Shown here: piece by piece, positions 57,980 through 64,000 of the stretch
Layout of the letters: each line of letters begins with the position of its first letter
How positions within the stretch are numbered: position 1 is the stretch's first letter
Source: Couchioplanes caeruleus
Lineage (GTDB): Bacteria; Actinomycetota; Actinomycetes; Mycobacteriales; Micromonosporaceae
Direction of reading: 5' to 3'
NCBI RefSeq assembly: GCF_023499255.1
Contig: NZ_CP092183.1
Span: 1,061,501-1,125,500 of the forward strand
DNA: 64,000 nt
Made by a program: the position numbers and the translations under genes
Notes under the pieces: model-generated
What the model was told of the DNA's origin: nothing
Seen by the model: the letters and a program-made list of their open reading frames with translations, nothing else
Database searches by the model: none

Positions 57980-58789
57980 ATGACCGTCATCGCCGTTCCC
58001 GCTCACGACGCCGACACCCGCACGGACGCGTCGGCGAGCACGGACAGCGCCAGTGAGTTCATCACTGCGATGGCGAGCCTGCCCGCGGGGCACCCGTCGC
58101 GCCCGGCTCTGCGTGACCGCGCGATCGAGGCGTGGCTGCCGCTGGCCCGGCACCTGGCCAACCGTTACTCCGGCCGGGGCGAGCCCACCGACGACTTGTA
58201 CCAGGTGGCCGTGGTCGGGCTCATCAAGGCCGTCGACCGCTTCGAGCTGGACCGCGGCGTGGAGTTCGCCGGTTTCGCGATCCCCACGATCGTCGGTGAG
58301 CTGAAGCGGCACTTCCGCGACCGCACCTGGTCGATCCGGGTGCCGCGTCGGCTGCAGGAGCTGCGGCTGGCCATCACGGGCGCCAACAGCACGCTGAGCC
58401 ACACGCTGGGCCGGTCGCCCACGGTGACGGACATCGCCGAGCACCTGGGTATCACCGAGGAAGAGGTCGTCGAGGGGCTGGAGGGCGCGCGGGCGTACAC
58501 CGCGGCGAGCCTCTCCACGCCGGTCAACGCCGACGGCAGCACCGAGCTGGGCGACACGATCGGCGGCATGGACGACGGCTTCGAGCTCACCGAGCTGCGG
58601 GTGGCGCTGGGCCCGGCGCTGGCCATGCTCAGCGAGCGCGAGCAGCGGATCGTCAGCCTGCGCTTCTACGGCAACATGACCCAGTCGCAGATCGCCGAGC
58701 AGGTCGGCATCTCCCAGATGCACGTGTCGCGCCTGCTCACCAAGGCGCTCGCGAAGCTCCGCGACCAGCTCGACGGCTTCGCCGCCTGA
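57980..58789 (+). CDS. SigB/SigF/SigG-type alternative sigma factor
   Basis: A 269-residue sigma factor of the general stress/sporulation group. Region 2 reads LANRYSGRGEPTDDLYQVAV and GVEFAGFAIPTIVGELKRHF. Region 3 has RVPRRLQELRLAI and SPTVTDIAEHLGITEEEVVE. Region 4 has LSEREQRIVSLRFYGNMTQS and QMHVSRLLTKALAKLRDQL. ATG 57980 follows GGGAG by eight bases. No anti-sigma or anti-anti-sigma gene is adjacent, so its switch is elsewhere. Confidence 0.92.
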   Translation: MTVIAVPAHDADTRTDASASTDSASEFITAMASLPAGHPSRPALRDRAIEAWLPLARHLANRYSGRGEPTDDLYQVAVVGLIKAVDRFELDRGVEFAGFAIPTIVGELKRHFRDRTWSIRVPRRLQELRLAITGANSTLSHTLGRSPTVTDIAEHLGITEEEVVEGLEGARAYTAASLSTPVNADGSTELGDTIGGMDDGFELTELRVALGPALAMLSEREQRIVSLRFYGNMTQSQIAEQVGISQMHVSRLLTKALAKLRDQLDGFAA

Positions 58790-58867
58790 TCTGGGCGAGC
58801 TGCTGATCTGGGCGAGCTGCTGATCTGGGCGAGCTCCTGATCTGAGCGAGTTCCTGGCCTGAGCTCC
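58787..58867. repeat. Tandem 17-bp repeats starting at the sigma-factor stop codon
   Basis: Units tgatctgggcgagctgc at 58787-58803 and 58804-58820 are identical. Those at 58821 and 58838 are diverged, and a shortened unit follows at 58855. The first unit begins with the TGA stop. Confidence 0.85.
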
Positions 58868-58884
58868 TGGCCTGAAACGACATG

Positions 58885-58915
58885 AGCCGGCGCCACCCGA
58901 GAGGGGGCGCCGGCT
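58885..58915. terminator. Bidirectional terminator between sigma and LamG genes
   Basis: A 10-bp perfect stem (58885-58894 with 58906-58915) with an 11-base loop lies between the two convergent stops. Confidence 0.8.
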
Positions 58916-58923
58916 TCGTGGCG

Positions 58924-59676
58924 TCAGGCGATGGCCACCCAGACGTCGTCGAGCGCGCCCTGGAACTGGTCGTTGTCGGTGTACGCGCCCTTGCCGCCGA
59001 CGCTCAGCGGGTTGCGGTTGGACACCGACAGGTCGGCCGGGATGCGGGTGCTGCCGCGCCGCTCCCCGTCCACCCGGATCACGAGCATGCTGCGCTTGCG
59101 CCGGCACTCGAGGCTGTGCCAGGCGTTGTCCGCGACGGTGATGCTGCTCTTCGCGATGTGCACGCGCCGGGTCCGGCCGTCCACGAGGGCGCAGCTGGGC
59201 TTGCCGGCCAGCCCGTCGATCTGCAGCTTGTACTGGCTGCCCCGGGCGGAGTAGCCCTTCTGCAGCACGTTCTGGCCCTTGGTGGTCTGGTCCGGGGCGA
59301 GCAGCACGGAGGCGCCGAAGCGGATCAGCCGCTTGCCCGGGTTGAGGTCCTCGGAGCTGCGGGCGCGCAGGGCGACCCGGGGGCACGGCTCCTCGTGGCA
59401 GGCCGCCGGGAACGTGAGGGCCACGCCGTCGCCGCGGGGGATCGTGGCCACGGCGCCGCCCGCGCCGCTGACCGGCGCGAGCACGTGCCGGTGGCCGGAG
59501 AGGTCGAGCAGGCTGCCGGCGTCGGGGTCGTCGAACGTGTAGCGCGCGACCTGCGTACCCCAGGAGGTGGTGCTCGCGTCGGCGCGTATGAAGAACGACC
59601 CGGCGAGCGTGGCCGCCACCGCGGTGGCGGCCACGGCCACGGCCGCCCGGCGGCGACGGGAAAAGTGTGGTGTCAT
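58924..59676 (-). CDS. Secreted LamG/concanavalin-like lectin protein
   Basis: A 250-residue exported protein. A basic N-terminus and hydrophobic core (RRRRAAVAVAATAVAATLAG) form a signal peptide. One jelly-roll LamG-like domain follows (YTFDDPDAGSLLDLSGH, KLQIDGLAGKPSCALVDG, WHSLECRRKRSMLVIRVDGE, FQGALDDVWVAIA). Two Cys pairs are likely disulfides. It probably binds a glycan, as no catalytic motif is seen. ATG 59676 opens the signal peptide. Confidence 0.85.
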   Translation of the reverse strand: MTPHFSRRRRAAVAVAATAVAATLAGSFFIRADASTTSWGTQVARYTFDDPDAGSLLDLSGHRHVLAPVSGAGGAVATIPRGDGVALTFPAACHEEPCPRVALRARSSEDLNPGKRLIRFGASVLLAPDQTTKGQNVLQKGYSARGSQYKLQIDGLAGKPSCALVDGRTRRVHIAKSSITVADNAWHSLECRRKRSMLVIRVDGERRGSTRIPADLSVSNRNPLSVGGKGAYTDNDQFQGALDDVWVAIA

Positions 59677-59760
59677 GTCCGAATCATCCCTATTTACCGG
59701 TACGGCGGCAGCCATGGCGGCGCGGTCGAACGGCCAGGACGTGCTGGCCGAACGGAGGGG

Positions 59761-60489
59761 TCACTTTCCGGTCCCCGCCTCTTCGGCGGCCAGCTCCTCC
59801 GCGGGCGCCCCGAGCTCGTTGACGACCAGCGCGGGGGCCCCGAGCTCGTCACCGGCGGGCGCGGGCGCCCCCAGCTCGTCGCCCACGACCGGTACGTCCA
59901 CCCACAGCGCCCGCAGCTGGCCCTGCATGAACGTGGTCAGCCGGGCCCGGTACTCGCGGTCGAACTCCTCGAGCGACTCGATCTGCTGCTGCAGCGCCTC
60001 CCGCTTCGAGCCCAGGCTCCCGACGGCGTCCTCGTACCGCTGCTGCGCCTGCAGTTTGAGCTGCTCGGCGTGCTCCTCGGCGTCACCGGTGATCTTCTGC
60101 GCCTGATCGCGCGCCTCGGAGACGATCTTCTCGGCGTTGCGGCGCGTCTCCTCGGCCTGCGCGTGGGCCTCGCGGGCGGCCTTCGCGGCCGCCGCCCGTG
60201 CCTCGGCGAGGACCCGGTCGGCCTCCTTGCGGATGTTCCTGGAGTGCGCCTCCGCGTCCTTGGCGATCTGATCGGCGGCCGCCTGGGCGTCCGTGCGGAT
60301 CTTCTCGGCCTGGCGGTTGGCGATCGCGATGTGTTCCTCGGCCGTGCGCTGGGCCAGCGTCAGCACCTGCAGGGCCTGGTTCGGGTGCATGGCGCCGGGC
60401 ACGATCAGCGGGTGCTCCGAGGTCGCGGTGTCCGGCGCGCTCCCGTTCAGCACGGCTTTGAGCCGGTCCTTGATCTGTGTCTCGGTCAC
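59761..60489 (-). CDS. DivIVA/FilP-like coiled-coil protein
   Basis: A 242-residue cytoplasmic protein. Residues 45-190 form one long Ala/Glu/Lys-rich coiled coil (AEEHIAIANRQAEKIRTDAQ, RRNAEKIVSEARDQAQKITG), as in DivIVA-like and filament-forming polar proteins of actinobacteria. The C-terminus repeats an ELGAPA element three times in an acidic tail. The canonical DivIVA N-terminal membrane-binding motif is not evident. GTG 60489 follows GGGAGTTCGCT. Confidence 0.75.
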   Translation of the reverse strand: MTETQIKDRLKAVLNGSAPDTATSEHPLIVPGAMHPNQALQVLTLAQRTAEEHIAIANRQAEKIRTDAQAAADQIAKDAEAHSRNIRKEADRVLAEARAAAAKAAREAHAQAEETRRNAEKIVSEARDQAQKITGDAEEHAEQLKLQAQQRYEDAVGSLGSKREALQQQIESLEEFDREYRARLTTFMQGQLRALWVDVPVVGDELGAPAPAGDELGAPALVVNELGAPAEELAAEEAGTGK

Positions 60490-60744
60490 AGCGAACTCCC
60501 GTGGGTCATGAGGGGGTCTAGCCAGGTGCATAACGGGCGAAGGCGGCATTCCGGCGCGGGCGTGAGACCAGGTTCGCGGCTATGAGGCGTACGGGCGGCC
60601 GCTGCGTGCCGACCGGACCACAGAGGGTGACTGTTCGGCCCACTACGCCACGGCTTACGTGCGGGTTTGGTGTAGTGCGTGGCCGGGTCCGGTATCTCTC
60701 GGGTGGCTACCCGGCCACGCCACGCTGGACCGAGGGGGTCGCCG

Positions 60745-61335
60745 ATGCCGTACCGCCGGCTGCGGCAGCACCTCGCGACGCGTACCGACGACTGGTGGCC
60801 GTGGCTCGTCGTCGTCTTCGCGGTGCTGCTCACCGCGGGTTGCGTCACGCTCGTCGCGGCCATCGGCGCCGCCGCCGACCAGCTCTCCGCCGGTCTCGGC
60901 GGGACCACCCGGCAGGCTGCCCGCGCGGACGCTGTGGCCGGCCGGATGAACGAGGAGGTCGCCGACGGCCGCTTCGAGTTCGCCGTCACCGGGATGCGCT
61001 GCGGCGTACGCCAGGTCGGCACCCGGCGGCTCGGACAGAAGGCGCGCGGCCGGTTCTGCCTGGTCACCGTCACGGTCAAGAACATCGGCCGGCGCGCGCG
61101 GACCCTCGACGCCGGCGCGCAGACCGGATACGCCGCCGACGGCCGGGCGTTCCCCAGCGAGGCGGGCGCCGCCATGTACGCGGCCGGCCCGGGCCGGACG
61201 GTGCTCGAGCGCATCGATCCCGGCGTCCGCGTACGCGGCACGCTGGTCTTCGACGTCCCCCGGGGAACGAGGCTGGCGTCCGTCGTGCTGCGCGGCTCGG
61301 CGCTGACCCGGGGCGTACGCATCCCGCTGGCCTGA
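60745..61335 (+). CDS. Membrane-anchored DUF4352 protein
   Basis: A 196-residue protein. One N-terminal helix (about residues 18-40, WWPWLVVVFAVLLTAGCVTL) anchors an extracytoplasmic DUF4352-like beta domain (FEFAVTGMRCGVRQVG, FCLVTVTVKNIGRRARTL, GTLVFDVPRGTRLASVVL). Two Cys probably pair. DUF4352 occurs in telomeric and surface lipoproteins without defined function. ATG 60745 follows GAGGGGG; a longer frame lacks a ribosome binding site. Confidence 0.83.
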   Translation: MPYRRLRQHLATRTDDWWPWLVVVFAVLLTAGCVTLVAAIGAAADQLSAGLGGTTRQAARADAVAGRMNEEVADGRFEFAVTGMRCGVRQVGTRRLGQKARGRFCLVTVTVKNIGRRARTLDAGAQTGYAADGRAFPSEAGAAMYAAGPGRTVLERIDPGVRVRGTLVFDVPRGTRLASVVLRGSALTRGVRIPLA

Positions 61336-61344
61336 GACGCGCAC

Positions 61345-61902
61345 CTAGTTGTTGAAGCACTTCCAGTAGACGTCGTCGATGAGCAGCACCTTCGTGGAGG
61401 CGTCACCGAAGAGCGAGACGCGGAAGTAGACCGTCGTCGGCCCGTTGACCCAGTCCGGCGTCTGCACCTCGGCCCACTCGGTGCCGACGGTCACCCTGTT
61501 GAGGGCGATGTAGCGCCAGGTGGCCGGGTCGATCACCTCGACGTTGACGGTGCTGGTCCGGCCCGGGGTCTCCGTACGCAGCGACGCCTGGATGGAACAC
61601 TTCGTGCCGCTCGGGGTGGCCGGCGCCATCGTGGCGGACCGGCCCAGCGAGCCCCAGCCCGTGCCGCCCGCCGCGCTCTCCCGCAGATAGCCGACGCCCT
61701 TGTGCACGGGGTCCGCGGTCTGCTTGACGCCGCCGGAGTACGGGCCGCCCGGCGTGCTGAACTCCCAGGCCACGTACGAGCCGGCGAAGTTGAAGTTGTC
61801 GGCGCCGTAGTACATCAGTCCCGCCCGGGCGGGGGAGCAGACGCCGGCGACGGTGCCGATCGTGGCGATGAGGGCGGTCAGGACGCGGGTCGATGCGCGC
61901 AC
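61345..61902 (-). CDS. Secreted beta-sandwich (carbohydrate-binding-like) protein
   Basis: A 185-residue exported protein. The signal peptide (VLTALIATIGTVAGVCSPARA) is followed by a beta-rich domain whose end (VNVEVIDPATWRYIALNRVT, VYFRVSLFGDASTKVLLIDD) resembles family 4/9-type carbohydrate-binding modules. No catalytic residues are recognised. GTG 61902 follows AGGAGACCGCC. It ends nine bases from the convergent DUF4352 gene. Confidence 0.75.
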   Translation of the reverse strand: MRASTRVLTALIATIGTVAGVCSPARAGLMYYGADNFNFAGSYVAWEFSTPGGPYSGGVKQTADPVHKGVGYLRESAAGGTGWGSLGRSATMAPATPSGTKCSIQASLRTETPGRTSTVNVEVIDPATWRYIALNRVTVGTEWAEVQTPDWVNGPTTVYFRVSLFGDASTKVLLIDDVYWKCFNN

Positions 61903-62031
61903 GGCGGTCTCCTGAAGATCGGGACGGGCGGGTCGCTCCCAGGATGGGCAGCGCGCCGGCACGCCCGCCGGGAGTTGCCCGAACGCCTCGGACGCATATC
62001 CGACTCCGCGCGCGGTGGGTAGGTTCGGGGG

Positions 62032-62673
62032 ATGCCTGAGCAACCGATGGTCGTCGTCCGTGGTGAGGCCGTCCGGGAAGTGCCCCCGGAGATCGCCCAG
62101 TTCTCCGTCACCGTCTCCGTACGCGACAAGGACCGGCAGGTCACGCTGACCCGGCTGACCGAGCGGGCCGCCGAGGTGCGCACCGCGCTCGACGACTACC
62201 CCGACGCGGTCGAGCGGCGGGAGACCAGCGGGGTCCGGGTGCACCCGCAGCTCAAGCGCGGTGGCAGCATCTCCGCGTACGTGGGGAGCGTCAGCACCAC
62301 GGTGACCGTGACCGACTTCGCCGCGCTGGGGGAGATCCTGCTGCGGCTGGGCCGTGGCGAGGACGCGGCCATCTCCGGGCCCTGGTGGCAGCTGCGCCCG
62401 GGCAGCCGGGCCGGCGCCGACGTGCGGCGTGAGGCGATCACCGACGCGCTGGGCCGGGCCCGGGAGTACGCGGACGCGGTCGGCGCTCGGGTGGACCGGC
62501 TGGTGGAGATCTCCGACGAGGGCACCGGCGGCGGGGGCGGCAGGATGCGGGCCGCGGCGTACGGGATGGAGTCGGCCGCCGACCTGGAGCTCGAGCTGGA
62601 CCCGCAGCCGCAGACCGTGCACGCCTCGGTGATCGTCCGCGTGGCCATCACGGAGCCGTCCTCGCTCACCTGA
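62032..62673 (+). CDS. SIMPL-domain (DUF541) protein
   Basis: A 213-residue protein with the SIMPL/DUF541 fold (VVVRGEAVREVPPEIAQFSV near the N-terminus, then DALGRAREYADAVGARVDRL). Family members are oligomeric, often periplasmic, and linked to oxidative stress or kinase signalling. This one has no signal peptide and is likely cytoplasmic. ATG 62032 follows GGGGG directly. Confidence 0.87.
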   Translation: MPEQPMVVVRGEAVREVPPEIAQFSVTVSVRDKDRQVTLTRLTERAAEVRTALDDYPDAVERRETSGVRVHPQLKRGGSISAYVGSVSTTVTVTDFAALGEILLRLGRGEDAAISGPWWQLRPGSRAGADVRREAITDALGRAREYADAVGARVDRLVEISDEGTGGGGGRMRAAAYGMESAADLELELDPQPQTVHASVIVRVAITEPSSLT

Positions 62674-62735
62674 GGAGACCACCCGATCCACCCGTTTCGC
62701 CCGCGCGGCCGCGTGCGATCAGCGAGACTCGCAGC

Positions 62736-63989
62736 ATGCGTCGCTTGTTGCTCCGGATCGCCAACGTGAACCCGGACAGCGTGACCACGCACTCGGACCG
62801 GGTCCTCTACAGCGCCATCGGCGTGTTCATCATGCTCTATTTCGTGTACGCGACGGTCGGCGGCGCCGCGTTCGTCGACGCCAGCGCGAACTACACGCAC
62901 CCGTGGTGGCAGTGGCTGGTCGGGCCGCTGGTCGCGACCGGCGTGGTGGCGTACGACCGGGCCGTGGTGGGCCGGGTGGCGATCAACTACGAGCGGCTGG
63001 AGTCGTCGGACCCCGCTGACCTGCTGCGCCGCCCGACCGTCGGGCTGTACGCCGGCCGTCTCGCCCTGGCCCTGCTGTTCGCCGTGATCATCACCGAGCC
63101 GCTGATGCTGGCCCGCTACCAGGGCGAGATCGACGCGCGGCTCAACGAGGTGCACAACGAGCAGATCAGCCAGGTCGAGCAGGGCGGGGCGATCGCCGCG
63201 TACGACGCCCGGATGCAGCAGCTCAAGCGGGAGACGGCGGCGGACGACCGGGCCGTGCAGGCGCTCACCACACGCGCTGCGCAGAAGCGCAGGGACGCCC
63301 GTACCGTTTATGCCCAAGCCCTCGCCGACTCCGAGGGTGACGGCGTCTCCCGCAAGGCGGGCTGCCCGGAGGGCGGCTATTGCGACACGCTGGTGAAGCG
63401 GTCCCGGGGCCTGGACGACCAGGCCGCGCGCCTCGACGCGCAGGCCGCGGAGCTGCAGAAGAGCCAGGAGGCGGCGCGGCAGTCGCGGGCCGCCGAGCAG
63501 GCGGACCTGACCCGCAAGATCAGCGATCAGCGTACGGCCAACGCCGAGGCGATCGAGGCCGACGCCGGCTTCGGTGCCCGCACCAAGGCCATGTGGTACC
63601 TGGTGACCAGCGACTTCTGGGGCATCGGCGTCTTCTACATCGGCATCGCGCTGCTGCTGGTCGCCCTCGACTGCGCCGCGGTCGGCCTCAAGTTCGTCTC
63701 GCACGGCAACGCGTACGAACGCAGCGAGGCCCGCGTCGCCCGCGGCCGGGAGCACGAGGCCGCGATCGGCTACGAGCAGGGCCTGCGCGATGCCCGCCGG
63801 TACGCCGAGGCCACCTCGCGGGTGATGGCGGAGAGCATCGGCAAGGCGTCGCACGACGAGGAGCTGGCGGACATCGCGGTGGAACGCGCCCGCGCCCACC
63901 TCTACGACAGCGTGACCGGGGCGCCGCTGCCGCCCGTGCCGGTGATCGAGCGCCACACGCTGCGCGATGTGGACAGCATCAGGGCGTAG
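62736..63989 (+). CDS. DUF4407 membrane protein
   Basis: A 417-residue protein of the DUF4407 family. Three N-terminal hydrophobic segments (YSAIGVFIMLYFVYATVGG, WQWLVGPLVATGVVAYDRAV, LALALLFAVIITEPLML) are followed by a long coiled-coil loop (residues 130-285) with two Cys (GCPEGGYCD). A fourth helix (GIGVFYIGIALLLVALDCAAV) precedes a helical cytoplasmic tail. Function is unknown. It starts 62 bases after the SIMPL gene on the same strand. Confidence 0.87.
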   Translation: MRRLLLRIANVNPDSVTTHSDRVLYSAIGVFIMLYFVYATVGGAAFVDASANYTHPWWQWLVGPLVATGVVAYDRAVVGRVAINYERLESSDPADLLRRPTVGLYAGRLALALLFAVIITEPLMLARYQGEIDARLNEVHNEQISQVEQGGAIAAYDARMQQLKRETAADDRAVQALTTRAAQKRRDARTVYAQALADSEGDGVSRKAGCPEGGYCDTLVKRSRGLDDQAARLDAQAAELQKSQEAARQSRAAEQADLTRKISDQRTANAEAIEADAGFGARTKAMWYLVTSDFWGIGVFYIGIALLLVALDCAAVGLKFVSHGNAYERSEARVARGREHEAAIGYEQGLRDARRYAEATSRVMAESIGKASHDEELADIAVERARAHLYDSVTGAPLPPVPVIERHTLRDVDSIRA

Positions 63990-64000
63990 TGCAAATTGCA

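Overview
The window is high-GC actinobacterial chromosome. Ergothioneine genes (egtB-egtC-egtD) and the mycothiol deacetylase mshB lie in the same 26 kb, fdxC-dapC and mshB lie close together much as in Mycobacterium tuberculosis, sdhCAB is of the actinobacterial type, and there are WhiJ-like XRE/DUF5753/DUF397 genes, mycosin and chemoreceptor genes. This fits Micromonosporaceae, most likely Actinoplanes or a near relative; the genus is inference. I saw no rRNA, tRNA, CRISPR array or insertion sequence.

Layout. 1-2084: end of the ergothioneine operon. 2071-6481 (minus): a TetR regulator at the end of an operon of two SDR dehydrogenases, an APH-type kinase and an acyl-CoA dehydrogenase, all translationally coupled. 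6615-11230 (minus): a five-gene Liv-type ABC importer. The two operons have near-identical palindromes in front of their first genes and look like one catabolic regulon. 11425-13760: a possible decayed frame, a fasciclin protein, an AlkB-like dioxygenase and an acetyltransferase. 13872-17662 (minus): succinate dehydrogenase with a long extension on SdhB. 17876-23022 (minus): a repeat-rich membrane protein, a TldD/TldE pair and two Uma2 nucleases. 23019-24767: an S9 peptidase homologue without its catalytic triad. 24843-29495: mshB, a coupled membrane protein, a VanW protein and two more membrane proteins. 29517-31661: a GAF protein and a soluble aerotaxis-like sensor split over two genes. 31670-34229: GNAT, fdxC, dapC. 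34328-37808: a type VII secretion-like group ending in a mycosin. 38040-40684: an XRE/DUF5753/DUF397 module with a repeated palindrome. 40834-43961: an ECF sigma/partner pair, an acyltransferase and a DUF2087 regulator. 44086-49858: an M6 protease, a second ECF pair, an amidoligase, a methyltransferase and a YrdC-like protein. 49923-56948: a kinase with a lectin domain, a pectate lyase, a TPM protein, a frameshifted kinase gene, the scar of a deleted divergent valine dehydrogenase/Lrp pair, and a third ECF pair. 57216-63989: an NlpC/P60 protein, a SigB/SigF-type sigma factor and envelope proteins.

The window is mostly thiol redox and central metabolism, with much signalling and secretion. Several genes show decay: the S9 peptidase, the frameshifted kinase, the vdh-lrp scar and the frame near 11.5 kb. 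The best leads for new biology are the palindrome-defined regulon, the DUF5753/DUF397 module, the mycosin group and the amidoligase/YrdC/methyltransferase neighbourhood.
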